A DNA stretch of 64,000 bases from Valencia hispanica (Eukaryota > Chordata > Actinopteri > Cyprinodontiformes > Valenciidae). Each line of letters starts with the position of its first letter. The stretch's first letter is position 1. Below are positions 1 to 10,848 of this stretch, piece after piece. Under the pieces are notes generated by a model. That model worked only from the letters and a program-made list of their open reading frames with translations. It was not told where the DNA came from and did not search any database. The stretch is from assembly GCA_963556495.2 (NCBI GenBank), contig OY747722.1, positions 22,025,001 to 22,089,000 of the forward strand, read 5' to 3'. The translations under genes and the position numbers were made by a program.

Positions 1-2358
1 GTGCATCTGTTCAACATGTTCGATGACGGTGCGGTGTGGTGATGGTTGCTGTTCCCAACTCTCTTTAGCGATGTCCAGAATCCCTCGAGGTCGTCGTCCA
101 TAGAGGAGTTCAAAGGGCGAGAAACCAGTGGAGCTTTGTGGGACTTCTCGAATAGAGAACAAGACATATGGTAACAGGTGATCCCAATTTTTCCCATCGA
201 TGTCAATCACTTTCTTTAACATTTGTTTAAGGGTTTTGTTAAACCTCTCTACCAGTCCATCCGTCTGGGGGTGGTATATGGAGGTTTTGATTTGTTTTAC
301 CTTCAATTGCCGGCAGGTCTCTTTCACAACCGTAGACATGAAGCAAGAACCTTGGTCAGTAAGGATCTCGTCTGCGATCCCCACCCAGCTGAAGAGTTGG
401 ACCAGTTCTCTGGCGATGGCCTTTGAGGTGGCTGATCGGAGAGGTATTGCCTCGGGGAACCGGGTGGCATAGTCAAGGATGACTAGAAGGTATCGGTGTC
501 CCCGATTCGATTTTGGCAGCGGTCCCACAATGTCCAGTGCAATCCTGCTGAAAGGGGTCTCAATGATTGGTAGAGGAATAAGGGGATTTCGGTAGGTTAC
601 CTTGGGGCTGTTGAGTTGACATTCAGAACAGTGTCGACAATATTCTTCTACTGCCTTTTTAACCCCGGGCCAATAGAACCGTGTGAGGATCCTTTCATAG
701 GTCTTCTCTGTCCCCAAATGGCCCCCCAGCAGGTGAGTGTGGGCGAGATATAACACTTTAGTGGTGTATGGGTTGGGGACCAGCAACTGATTTATAATTT
801 CACCTCTTCGCTGATCTACTCTATACAACAATCTGTTTTTGATCATAAAATGTGGGTAAGAGAGTCTGCTCACCCCAACTTGTGGCTGGCCCTCAATCAC
901 CTGGGCATTCCCCCATGCTTGGCTTAGTACCGGGTCTTGCAGTTGAGCGGTGCCGAACCGTCCCAGCCTTTCTCCTTGAAGGATTTCTGCCGGGGGAAAT
1001 TCAGAAAATACTTCATGGGATTCTATATCGTCACAAACCTGTACACCTTCGGGGTCTTCTGAAGCAGAGGCAGTGGAGTCAGAGTGATGTTCCTCACCTC
1101 TATCCCCATCGTGGGGCTCTTCAGGGCTGGTTGCATCTGCATCTGTGGTCCCGGTATTGGTTAGAAAAACGGAGTGGCTGGACAGACTGCCTCTTCTTCT
1201 GCGCCGAGTAGGCTTCCTCCCCTCTGTGGCTCGGGTTGTCCAGTAGGCAGAAAAGGCTCGACAGTCTCGGCCTACGAGAACAGGGACTGGCAGGTGCTCG
1301 ACGACCCCTGCTCGTACCCGGAACTGCCCCCGTGGGGTGACCAGGCTTAATTCAGCAGTGGGGTAGTTTCTGGTGTCCCCATGGATACAGGAAACAGAGA
1401 TCTCTTTCCCCATGACAGGTCCGGCAAATTCTGGCCGGATTAGTGTTACCATACTGCCTGAGTCTATAAGTGCTTCTGTGTCTTTGCCCCCGATCTTAAC
1501 AGGGATTCTAGGGGCGGCCGTCCCCTCATGAGCCCAACAGGTGGTAAGAAAATGGCATGGGGACCTGGATTCCGAGGTACTGACGGTGGGCATCGGCTCC
1601 TCTCGGCCTGGGCAATCCCGGGCCAGGTGTCCCCCTCCCCCACACGTAAAGCACCGGAATGGAGCAGGATTTCGTGGGGGCCTTTCCTCTTTCCAGTTTC
1701 CCTGGGGTTTCCTAGGCGGTTCTCGCTCTTGTCTCGGTCTCCAAGCGAGGTTTTTGGGTACTTCAGGCTTCATCAGGCTCACAGTCACCTGGTGGTTTTC
1801 TAGGAGTGCAATCAAGGCATCTACGCTTGGTGGTCCCTGTTGAGCCACATATTTTTTTGCATCGGTAGGCAGGCCACATGTGCACCGATCAATCACCACT
1901 CTTTCTACCGCAGGTGGCCCATCTCCTTCGTCCCGCCAGCTTCTTACCATGCGGGTTAACGTGGTTACTTGAGCCCGAGCTGGAAGTGATGGACAGTATT
2001 CCCAGCTATGGACACGCTGGGCCTTGGCAGGCAGGCTGAGGCCATATTGGGCCAGGATCGACCTCTTGACCACTTCATAGTTTGTGGCCTCATGAACGGT
2101 GAGGTCACGGCAAGCTTTCTGGGCTTCCCCGGTTAGCAGAGGGAGTATCAGGTTCGCCCAGTCTGCCCTGGGCCATCTCTCTCTTTGGGCAGTTTTCTCA
2201 AAAAGGTCAAGATAGGTTTCAACATCATCTTCTATAGTCATTTTGGTCAGATAATCTTGGGGCCTCCTACCGTGTGCCTCAGTCCTTCGACAGAGCTCTG
2301 TGACTGCTGCATTCAGGGTCGTTTGGGCCTGCAGAATGGCGGTCAGGGCTTCCTCCAT
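1..2358 (-). CDS. gag-protease-integrase polyprotein (partial, open at window edge)
   Basis: One frame of 786 codons without a stop runs from the ATG at 2358-2356 to position 1. Residues about 42-130 form a helical gag core resembling the SCAN domain, which is known to derive from gag of Gmr1-like elements. A CX2CX4HX4C zinc knuckle (C236, C239, H244, C249) follows for nucleic acid binding. The aspartic protease has the catalytic motif I-D-S-G at D299 and a later VLVGRD flap/end motif. The integrase has an H-X4-H finger (H542, H547) with cysteines at 574-580 and a DD35E catalytic triad at D609, D668 and E704. All key residues are present. The start is the first in-frame ATG after the leader; a non-AUG or upstream start cannot be excluded. 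The protein would end with RT/RNase H outside the window. Confidence 0.9.
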   Translation of the reverse strand, partial: MEEALTAILQAQTTLNAAVTELCRRTEAHGRRPQDYLTKMTIEDDVETYLDLFEKTAQRERWPRADWANLILPLLTGEAQKACRDLTVHEATNYEVVKRSILAQYGLSLPAKAQRVHSWEYCPSLPARAQVTTLTRMVRSWRDEGDGPPAVERVVIDRCTCGLPTDAKKYVAQQGPPSVDALIALLENHQVTVSLMKPEVPKNLAWRPRQEREPPRKPQGNWKEERPPRNPAPFRCFTCGGGGHLARDCPGREEPMPTVSTSESRSPCHFLTTCWAHEGTAAPRIPVKIGGKDTEALIDSGSMVTLIRPEFAGPVMGKEISVSCIHGDTRNYPTAELSLVTPRGQFRVRAGVVEHLPVPVLVGRDCRAFSAYWTTRATEGRKPTRRRRRGSLSSHSVFLTNTGTTDADATSPEEPHDGDRGEEHHSDSTASASEDPEGVQVCDDIESHEVFSEFPPAEILQGERLGRFGTAQLQDPVLSQAWGNAQVIEGQPQVGVSRLSYPHFMIKNRLLYRVDQRRGEIINQLLVPNPYTTKVLYLAHTHLLGGHLGTEKTYERILTRFYWPGVKKAVEEYCRHCSECQLNSPKVTYRNPLIPLPIIETPFSRIALDIVGPLPKSNRGHRYLLVILDYATRFPEAIPLRSATSKAIARELVQLFSWVGIADEILTDQGSCFMSTVVKETCRQLKVKQIKTSIYHPQTDGLVERFNKTLKQMLKKVIDIDGKNWDHLLPYVLFSIREVPQSSTGFSPFELLYGRRPRGILDIAKESWEQQPSPHRTVIEHVEQMH

Positions 2359-2408
2359 TTTCTTAGTGTTTCTCTTTACTGTCTGAATCCCAGGCGAGGC
2401 TCAACAAC

Positions 2409-2426
2409 TGCCTGCATTCTCCACCA
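2409..2426 (-). other. Candidate primer-binding site
   Basis: The minus-strand sequence TGGTGGAGAATGCAGGCA begins two bases after the candidate LTR end. Primer-binding sites start TGG because they pair with the CCA end of a tRNA. The tRNA was not identified, and the position depends on the LTR boundary being right. Confidence 0.35.
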
Positions 2427-2428
2427 TC

Positions 2429-2991
2429 TGTAGACTTCACACACAAGGCTGAGAGGGTTAGCTCTGGAGTTCACAGTAATCATTCACCAGGCCGAACTTC
2501 ATTGGAGCAAAACTTAGAGTTCTTTATTTATCATAAGGCGGGGTCAAGGTTAAAGAGGAGAAAAAACTTGAACTTAGGGTCTTCTTCTCAGGGTGCTCCT
2601 TTTGCTTCGATTTACTTCCGGAAAAGAGGCAGAAGAGGTGTACGGTTAGTTAAAGAGATTCCCCTTACTCACGCCGTCAATTACGCCTCTGCCTTCTAGA
2701 AGGTAGCTGTGCTGGCTGGCCATGTATGCTTCTAACACTGTGGCTGTCTTCTTCCCCTGCTTCCTCTCTCACTGTGGCTTCTTTGTTCACTTTTATGTGA
2801 TTCCTGATTGGGCCCAACAGCCTGCAGCTGGGGCTGCCTGTCAGAGGGGAATGCTGCACACCTGTGTTAGAGCTGTCCTTGGTCCTGAACACCACTATTC
2901 CACCCAGACATTGTGCCCTCTTGATGGTACTCTCCATGGTACTGAAGGTGTCTGTGCTGCATTGTGATGGACGGTTTCCTTCCGGCCACCA
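2429..2991 (-). repeat. Candidate 5' LTR of the Gmr1-like element
   Basis: In minus-strand reading the segment starts with TGGTGG beside the TA microsatellite and ends CTACA just before the candidate primer-binding site. It holds a polyadenylation signal AATAAA (plus-strand TTTATT near 2523-2530) and a TATA-like ACATAAAA upstream of it, in the order expected of U3-R-U5. The outer boundary is uncertain because it abuts the microsatellite and the partner LTR is not in the window. Short open frames inside it are not supported as genes. Confidence 0.5.
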
Positions 2992-3800
<809 letters not shown>

Positions 3801-3810
3801 TTATATATCT

Positions 3811-3880
3811 GTAAAGCACTTTCAGAAGCTTTATTTTGGTTTGAAAAGCGCTTTATAAATAAAGTTTGATTTGATCATAA
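3811..3880 (+). repeat. 3' tail of a LINE or SINE
   Basis: The sequence has the GTAAAGCACTTT ... AAAAGCGCTTTATAAATAAA pattern followed by TTTGATTTGAT, a form shared by the 3' ends of fish L2/Rex-type LINEs and the SINEs that use them. No coding part is visible upstream because the microsatellite adjoins it directly. Confidence 0.6.
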
Positions 3881-3887
3881 AATTAGT

Positions 3888-4355
3888 ATCTTTCTTAACA
3901 GAAACCTGTCCTGCTTAACTTCTTAGAATAAGAATAAATCTGTCTGTAACAGAACTCTGTCCTGCTTAACTTAAACTTGTATAAATTAATAGAAAAAAAT
4001 TGAAAGCAGAACATTCCTGTAATAGTGCACATTTAGTGCAATAAGAAAAGTGCAAACAGAAAGTCTGTCTGTATAAGTATGTATATGTATGAGATAAGCG
4101 GGATTCTGTATTGTCATACTGTGTGTAAGTGTGCTGTCAGCTTATTGGTCCCAAAGCAGGAGAGGGCCTGTGCATAAGTTTAACTTATTTTTTCATACAA
4201 AGCGTTAATTCCATTAACAATTGACAGACTACTTTGATTCTCACGATAATACGGGACAAAGTGTGTCCCTTTTCAGCTCAATACGGGATCCGTACTTTTG
4301 TTTCTAAATAAGGGACGATTCCATTTTCAAGGGACGGTTGGCAACCCTAGTCATC
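3888..4355. repeat. Unclassified dispersed repeat ending in GGTTGGCAACCCTA
   Basis: The left part (CAGAAACCTGTCCTGCTTAA) recurs in inverted orientation at 9975-10010. The right end carries repeated ACGGGA words and finishes GGTTGGCAACCCTA (about 4336-4349), a terminus common to vertebrate DNA transposons. A related end, GAGTTGGCAACCGTA, occurs at 10250-10264. No coding sequence was recognised and no target duplication could be defined. Confidence 0.4.
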
Positions 4356-6639
4356 ACCCATATTTGGAACCTCCTCCAAGTTTCGTTAGGCATTTTTTGT
4401 TACATAAACGTGCATTACAAATGTACTTAATTTCTTTGCAAGCCAATGAAAGTCTTCATGAGGATTTATTTACTTTTTAAATTTTGAATTTTTTTTTCTG
4501 GCTCTAAGATATAATGACAAATGCTCTTTAAATCTTAAATAAACTAAATATAACAACTAGGCATCACTTTCCTCCATAGTATCCATTTACAGTTTGCTGA
4601 TTTCCTTAATGAATCCCTAAGTGTTTTGGGTTGCACACCAGAGTGCCCAGAGAGAACCTTTGTTTTAGTAGCAGAGACCCATAGCCATTTTGCATTCTGT
4701 GGCATTTTGAATGTTACTATTTTGCAATTAGGCTAATGGAAAATGCCCTCAGATTAAAAGACTAGAGGGACATGTTCCATTAAGCTCCCCGTAATGTACT
4801 CATATCATCTGGCTTTCACATGTTTAACTCTGGCCATGTTAATGGGATGCCAGATGCTGCCAAGGCTGCACTGCATTTAAGGTGATATTGATATAAAATA
4901 AGGTTCCGACTCAAAATGCAATAGAAAGGAAATTCCTTTATGCACTAACATTCTTTCACATGCTATTTTGTCTAGAAATAATTTGGACAACAAAAGGATT
5001 TTTTTTTTATTTCTGTGCAAATATACCAAGTAGCTTTCTTGCTGAGAGTTATCCAATAGGATCAATACCACTTCCATGTTTCTGTGTTAAGTATTATACT
5101 GAGCAGACACAGCCAGAAGATAATTACCGTAGTCTGGCAGCAAGGTGAGAAGCTGCCTTGCTTCTACTCAAAGGCTTTTAAAACTAAACATTGACTTATA
5201 ATATTATACAATTAACAATAAAATGTAGTTCTAACAAAAATTCAACATTCAGCGCCTCATCAATAATAGTATGGCTGTGACTTCCTGAGTCATATTACAA
5301 ATTAGTTCGACTGGAAGCTCAGTAACTATAAAAAGTAAATATAGGGCAGTGACCTGTGGTTAGTCAGGCTACTGTCCATAAAATCTCGTATTGTGAGTGA
5401 CTTAATGCTGTTCTTTGTTCGCAACCCTAAACAGAAACTTGTTACCTAATTCAAATCAGCAGCTCTGTTTACTCTAAGGAGACAACACTGACACTAAACC
5501 AATCAAATGAACACATGTCTACATTGTTGTTGACTTTGCACAGAGAAAATGTCAAAAAAGCATTTTATTCATGCATTTTTGAGTGCAATTAAGCAAGCGC
5601 ATATGTACACCGTAGCTAGAGGGTACGCATGAATAGATTAAGAGGGAATTGTGTGTGGGTCACTACGTACAGCAGGAAATGATTTATACCAAAGGCTGAG
5701 TGGTGCAGCAACATGACTTCAAAGGGTGACTGATGTCAGGGAAACATGGTCACTTCCTTCCAGTGCTGGCTTCACGTCATCATCGGCTGGCCTGTCCCAG
5801 TCCCTGCAGATGGGATAATGCTCCAGAGCAGACTCTTAAGTGGAGTCTGTGATGCTGGCATCAACTTCTCTGCACTGACAGAACATTGTGGTGGGGAAGG
5901 CTTCAAGTAAGGGCCTGTCCCTCAGCATCTGCTCTTTCCTCTCACTTACTGCATGATTTCTGGGTTGTCGCACCCGATCAGTCTCCGTGTACCCGTGTTA
6001 GTATATTTGTACCTCTCTACATAAGCAAGAATTTCTGTCTTTGCATTCCCTGTTGGTGTTTCTGTCACTCAGAATTCCTCCACTTCTTTACATGCGAGTG
6101 CTCGTGTTGTGTCATCAGTTTGCTCTGCTGCCTGAAGCGGTCACTCTGAGTTTGTATCTTGATTTCAACAACCTGTTTTCTCTTGTTTGTGCTTTCATTT
6201 TCAACAACTTTGCCCATTTTCACCCCTTTCTGTGACACACTCATCTGGAAGCCCTTCATCCGATGATGTAACTGGAAGAAGAGGAAGAACATTCAAGTCT
6301 TTTGGATTCCTAAGTCCTCTTATCGCTTTCGTTGTGTTATTGCTTAAGAGATTTTCTCTGCTACTGACAGGTATAAGAGAGATTGTTGAATGCATCATTT
6401 ATACAAGATCCGGTTGGAGAGGTAACAGCCACATCTTTCCTTGGGCTGAATGTGAACTACACTGTGAGTTTAGCTGCTGCTCTCTTGTCAGCTTACTGGA
6501 CCACTTCACTATTTGGTTCAGATAGTTCTTGTTTTTAAAAGACAGATTTCCAAACCAAGACACCAAGCAGAAGGATAAAACTGGTTCAATTAAAAGCTTG
6601 ATAAAACAAGGTCAGCAGTGTTTTTTCTACATTAAAAGA
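4356..6639. other. No supported gene; non-coding sequence
   Basis: AT-rich sequence without a recognisable protein motif. Open frames here are 60-112 codons long, overlap on both strands and look like chance. The segment 5740-6500 is somewhat less AT-rich but shows no recognised repeat or exon. Confidence 0.6.
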
Positions 6640-7510
6640 CGACAGTTATCTCAGGCAAAACAGACGCTGGTTTCCCTTTTTATACACTGCCTCACAGTTT
6701 GCCTCAAATGACAATTTACTGTCGATCACTGTGCCAAGATATTTATACGTGTCAACACATTCCACACTCTGGCCTTTTATTTTTGTCAGTTCTGGTGTTG
6801 GGGAGATTTTCCGAGAATCAGTAAGCATGTCTTTAGTTTTAAACATGTTAATCTGCAGCAAGGGTACATCAAACCACTGGACAAAGTCCTGTACAATTTC
6901 AACATGCCCAGTTTCATTTTCCCTCAACCACAGAGTCATCTGCGTATTTCAGAAGAAGCCTGTCCTTCCTTCGGCTACGACACATCTGTGTAAAGGATGA
7001 ACAGGAGAGGTGACAGAACACATCCTTGTGGGGAACCAGTAGATGAACACACCTGGTCAGACAGAGTGTTGTTTACTCTCAGTCCCTTTGTACTGTTTGA
7101 TAAAAAATCTAAAATCCAGCCCACGAGATTAAGACTTAGGTTAAAATTTTCTAAAAGCCTCTCAATTAAAATGTGGGGTTGAATGGTATTAAAAGCAGAT
7201 AAAAAATCAACAAATAAAAGTCTAGCATGTATTCCCTTTCCCTCAAGATGTTTAAAAAGTAAATTCAATAAAGTGACCCAACAGATTGGTCTATAGGCAA
7301 ACTGCTGAGGATCCATGTCATTCTCTGTCGTCTTAAGGATTTTAGACCTCACCAGTTTTTCAAAGGTTTTCATTACAATGGATGTCAAAGCAAAAGGTCC
7401 TTCAAGTCCTTCAAAATTGTTAGTCGTTTGATCCTCGGAACTGGGACATCGACAGCGTCCTTCCAACATTTTGGGACAGGTGAAGTTAAGAAGTAGTTGG
7501 GCTTTGTCTT
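6640..7510 (-). pseudogene. LINE reverse transcriptase fragment (CR1/Rex-like, Jockey group)
   Basis: Two frames on the minus strand cover the polymerase core. The upstream one (7469-6975) has the finger region with ALTSIVMKTFEK, motif A as LLFVDFLSAFNT and motif B as SSTGSPQGCVLSPLLF. The catalytic YADD lies at 6946-6935 in another frame, and the downstream frame (6939-6646) has the INMFKTKDM and YKYLGTVID motifs that follow it. At least two frameshifts, near 6975 and 6930, separate these parts, so it is dead despite keeping YADD. Endonuclease and 3' end are not visible. The class is clear; the exact clade is not. Confidence 0.85.
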
Positions 7511-7935
7511 CTATATGTTCACTTCCTATCTTTAGACATTCTCACATTTTGCTTCCTTGTTTAGTCTTATTTGCTTTTTCCTAGTGATGTTACGAGGCTA
7601 CGAGGCATGTGTCGAGCAGTGGAGGGGACATTTCCGCAAAGCGCGTATCGAGGCCTATTTCATTTAGGGGAGGAGCCGAAATCGATGACGTCTGAAGCCC
7701 CGCTGCCTGGCTGTACCACGTGACCGCTTCAGGAAGTGGTTCAGAGTTTGCGGAGTGGTTTGACAGCAACATAAATCCCCTCAGGCTCCATTCAAAATGC
7801 AGGTTTGTGTAGGAGAGTTGCAGTCAGTTTGGAGTTTGGATAAGAGATTTTGGTTAGCGTTCATATAGTTTGGAGAGCATAGAGACAGATAGTTTGAAGA
7901 TTTAGGAGAGTGAGGAGAGAAAGATAAGATTTAGG

Positions 7936-8749
7936 TACAGTGACCAACCGTCCTGTTTTCCACAGACATGTCCACTTTTCACGCGCTGTCCAGGGGGATT
8001 TCATAGATTGATGAAAATGTCCGGATTTTCATCGTTTTTAATAAGCATACTTAGATTGACTGGTGCGATGCATGCAATACGACACATTTCCTCTCATCTA
8101 CCGTTTAGATGCTTTCGTGGATGGTTCTGAACCGTTTTGTAGACGTGAGAGCGGGGATTGATGCGGTGCACAACTTTGATCTTCACCATGCTGCGGGTGT
8201 TTACAAGATATTAAAGCGCAAGTGTAGCTTTACAGACAAACAGAGCAGATATGTGTTTCTATGTGTGATAAAAGTGGCAAAGGTCTAGTAGATCCACATG
8301 GAAAAGAAATCTAAAATAATAATTCATCTATAAACTGACTGAGGAGGATGAAGATAAAATCAAAAAAATGGAGGAGGCGTGTTTTTGAAACTGCTGCTTT
8401 TTAATTTTATTATTACATTGAAAAGAAAAGCCTACATGTTTTCTCAGAATGTTATTTCAGATTTTTGTTTAATTTTTGTCCAGTAAAGCAAATTATTACT
8501 GTTTCTGGTACATTTTCTAATTTGGAAGAGTAATTATTTCTATTATTAATTAATTTCTAAAGATTTTAAAGTCATTTTTGCACTTGTGAAAGCCTATCTG
8601 AGGTTTGTTATTAAACTGTTCATTCTAACCACATGCAGAATGCATGCTTTAAATATGTTAAAAATCAAAAGTCTGGTCACAGTCATGACAGTGTTTCAGG
8701 ACTGTGCCAAGTGTCCTCTTTTTTTAGAAATCAAAATATGGACACCCTA
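7936..8749. mobile_element. Non-autonomous DNA transposon nested in the hAT
   Basis: It starts TACAGTGACCAACCGTCC and ends ATATGGACACCCTA; the complement of the end, TAGGGTGTCCATAT, shares the terminal pattern. It is flanked by ATTTAGG at 7929-7935 and 8750-8756. The host sequence on both sides continues with near-identical GAGGAGAGA(A/G)AGATAAG blocks, so the site lay in a short tandem duplication, which weakens the exact length of the target duplication. No intact frame is present. Confidence 0.65.
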
Positions 8750-8777
8750 ATTTAGGAGAATGAGGAGAGAGAGATAA

Positions 8778-9206
8778 GTGAACGGATGGAGCCAGCTAGG
8801 AAGAGGAGGATTTCCCCTGTGGGAGCCAAATGTTAGCAGGCTGGAAACCCCCCTGGAGTATTGGGAAAAGCAAAAATTACTGTACCCCAATTTATTTACT
8901 CTAGCACTTGTGTTTTTGTGTACGTCGGCATCTTCTGTGCCATGTGAAAGAGTGTTTTGGAAGGCTGGTGAGGTGGTGTCAAGAAAAAGGAATAGCTTAA
9001 AACATAAAACTGTTGAGAAACGGCTATTTTTGAATAAACATGAATCTCCCCTGTTCTGTACATCATTGCCCAAGTTACACAATCATTTTCAGTGCCCTCT
9101 TACTAGTTCCACAAGCATTTTCACTTTCCTTTGCCTGCTTAAGCCCATGCCTTTTGCCTCAAGTGACAGAAAAACATTATTACTTATAAAAACATTATTA
9201 TAACCT
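8778..9206 (+). pseudogene. hAT transposase C-terminal dimerisation region (remnant)
   Basis: About residues 25-85 of this frame match the hAT C-terminal dimerisation domain: PLEYWEKQK, then PNLFTLALVFLC, SASSVPCERVF, AGEVVSRKRNSL and VEKRLFLNK. The family pattern is P-L-x-W-W/Y ... YP-L..lA...L.IPASS-x-x-S/C-ERxFS.aG-----R-L---xv--l-flx-N. The catalytic core upstream is absent, and the first codons come from unrelated sequence, so the ATG is not a real start. It belongs to the element bounded by the CTTTTTCC duplications. Confidence 0.85.
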
Positions 9207-9559
9207 GCCATAACATATGATACTACCGTTTTGGGATAATTTACAGACAGAATACATTCAAAAAATATTATTTACATTTGTAATATTTTATGTAGAGAAA
9301 TCATTTTTTTGGAACTCAGTCATTCCCAAGAACCATAGCAGACTTACAACTTTAATGCATCACACATTAAGTGGCTAAGAGCTACAGCTACCTGTGATTA
9401 TGTACCTGGCCAGTAGGGGGGTTTGTGTTCACATGAAGCCCTGTGAGCAGAACCCTTCCTTGAACCAATTGGCTCAAGTGGTTCAATGCCTCATGGGGCT
9501 TCATATCACCATCACTACTTTTTCCTCATTACTTGTCCCGTTAGTTCTGTTATATTTAA

Positions 9560-9935
9560 TTTATCTTCAGTATAATCTCAGTATAGTCTCTTCTGTCTAG
9601 TCATTTCTCATGTTTTGTTCTTGGCCTTCCTCTATGTTTCCTCCTTGCCATTTGTCCACTCTGTCCCAGCTGCTAATTGCCTCCACCTGTTCTCTCCCTC
9701 TCACCTGCATCTGCTTCTCTTAATTAGACCTCAGCCTTTTCTGTCACTTTCTCACTCCCTCCTCTGTATAAATACAGCTCTCATTCAGTCACTACTTGCT
9801 GGTCAGTCGTCAAACTTTCCTGCCTGGTCCTATTTTCCCTGTTGCTGCATTTTTTTTTGAGCCTCCTGAGTTTGTAAGTTCATGTTCCTTGTTTTTTTTT
9901 ATTTTATTAAATCTCTCTTATTTCCCTTTGCTGCA
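9560..9935 (+). repeat. Pyrimidine-rich LTR-like segment (uncertain)
   Basis: A CT-rich stretch holds a TATA-like box (TATAAATA near 9767) and, about 135 bases later, a T-run followed by TATTAAATCTCTC. Similar pyrimidine-rich segments with these signals are common as solo LTRs in fish genomes, but no partner copy, target duplication or terminal TG..CA pair was found. A comparable but weaker segment is at about 48900-49190. Confidence 0.25.
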
Positions 9936-9964
9936 TTTGGGTCCTCTGCACCAAACATGATAAA

Positions 9965-10265
9965 ATATTTATTTTTATGTTAAGAAGTTAAGCAGGACAG
10001 GTTTCTGTTTAAAGAAATATATTTATTTTATTATGTTTTTGTCATTTTGGACTAAATATTAATTGCTAAATAATTTGTTTTCCATGTGTTCATATCACAA
10101 AAAATACGCATCTACTTAAATCAAGTTCAAGTTAAACAGTTAAAATAGTTTGACACACACAAAAGGGCTAGAAAAAATCCACCATGCCGGAAAGGGTGAT
10201 GGCAATCGCGTCGGCCAGCTCTGCCAGCGAGGTGTCCCTCATTTTTCAGGGAGTTGGCAACCGTA
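9965..10265. repeat. Second copy of the GGCAACC-ended dispersed repeat
   Basis: Positions 9980-10010 are the reverse complement of the CAGAAACCTGTCCTGCTTAA segment at 3899, and 10250-10264 ends GAGTTGGCAACCGTA. The relation is partial; the middle is not alignable by eye with the first copy. Confidence 0.35.
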
Positions 10266-10367
10266 GGTGGGGCTGTGAGGGAGCTGGCAGATGATTGACA
10301 CCCATCAAAGTCTGAGCTGACCAGGAACTAACTGAATTTACACTGTTAGACCTTTTCAAGTGTTTTC

Positions 10368-10410
10368 TACAGTAACTTACTGGCAACACTGTTGCCAGTA
10401 AGTTACTGTA
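10368..10410. repeat. Perfect 43-bp palindrome
   Basis: Two 21-base arms (10368-10388 and 10390-10410) are exact reverse complements around one C. The core word is TTACTGGCAACA / TGTTGCCAGTAA. TTACTGTAA-type words follow at 10460-10470, 10488-10498 and 10508-10525, so it looks like the subterminal part of a transposon rather than a lone hairpin. Confidence 0.95.
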
Positions 10411-10636
10411 ATCCTGGGTTACAGTAGCAGAACTGTATTTCATATTTATAGTAGTAAAGAGTTACTGTAAAGACAGAATGTGGCTTTTTACTGTAAATAT
10501 TCTAATTTACAGTATAGTACTGTAACATTGTTTTTTCTAATTTAAAAAAAAATGCACTTCTGACACTTTTAAATAAAACAAAATGTACACATTTATTGTA
10601 ACTGGTTGCACTAACTTGCAACTAACTTCATAACAC

Positions 10637-10762
10637 CACAAAGGTACAATTCAGGGATATAATAAAAAAATTAGAACATTATTTAAAATTTAAGTTTGAA
10701 TAGATACAATTCACTCAAACACAATTGAAAAACAAAAGAGCTTAAATTGCATCAAAAGTGTG
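10637..10762 (+). repeat. Direct repeat, copy A
   Basis: This copy starts CACAAAGGTAC and includes GAACATTATTT, AAGTTTGAATAGATAC, AAAGAGCTTAAATTGCATCA. It pairs with copy B at 11496-11655 in the same orientation. The two are diverged, and the fold-back element lies between them. Confidence 0.6.
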
Positions 10763-10848
10763 TACATTTGTGTGTGCATATGTTTGTGTGTTCCTCTGTG
10801 TGCGTGTGTGCTGTACACTCGTCTGTACACACCTTTGTGAGTCATGAC

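Larger units (their letters stand above)
1..2991 (-). mobile_element. Gmr1-like Ty3/Gypsy LTR retrotransposon, 5' half
   Basis: The element is read on the minus strand and runs off the left edge. In order it shows a candidate LTR (2429-2991), a candidate tRNA primer-binding site, a short leader and a long gag-protease-integrase frame starting at 2358. About 170 codons separate the protease from the integrase zinc finger and contain no reverse transcriptase or RNase H motif. Most Ty3/Gypsy elements place integrase last; integrase upstream of reverse transcriptase is known from the Gmr1-type fish elements, so RT and RNase H are expected beyond position 1. The uninterrupted frame suggests a fairly recent insertion. 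The second LTR is outside the window, so age from LTR divergence cannot be judged. Confidence 0.88.
7582..9517 (+). mobile_element. hAT DNA transposon relic with perfect 8-bp target duplication
   Basis: The element is bounded by CTTTTTCC at 7574-7581 and again at 9518-9525, an exact 8-bp duplication as hAT insertions leave. The left end begins TAGTGATGTTACGAGGC; the complement of the right end reads TAGTGATGGTGATATGAAGC, giving imperfect terminal inverted repeats that share TAGTGATG and GAGGCAT. The remnant of the transposase C-terminus lies at 8778-9203. The body is split by a second element at 7936-8749. Much of the transposase is missing, so it cannot move itself. Confidence 0.9.

Noticed and set aside
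852..2433. Plus-strand frames of 82-119 codons over the Gypsy region
   Set aside because: They are shadows of the intact minus-strand gag-protease-integrase frame.
2677..2937. 86-codon minus-strand frame in the LTR
   Set aside because: It lies in U3/R-like sequence upstream of the polyadenylation signal and has no recognisable motif.
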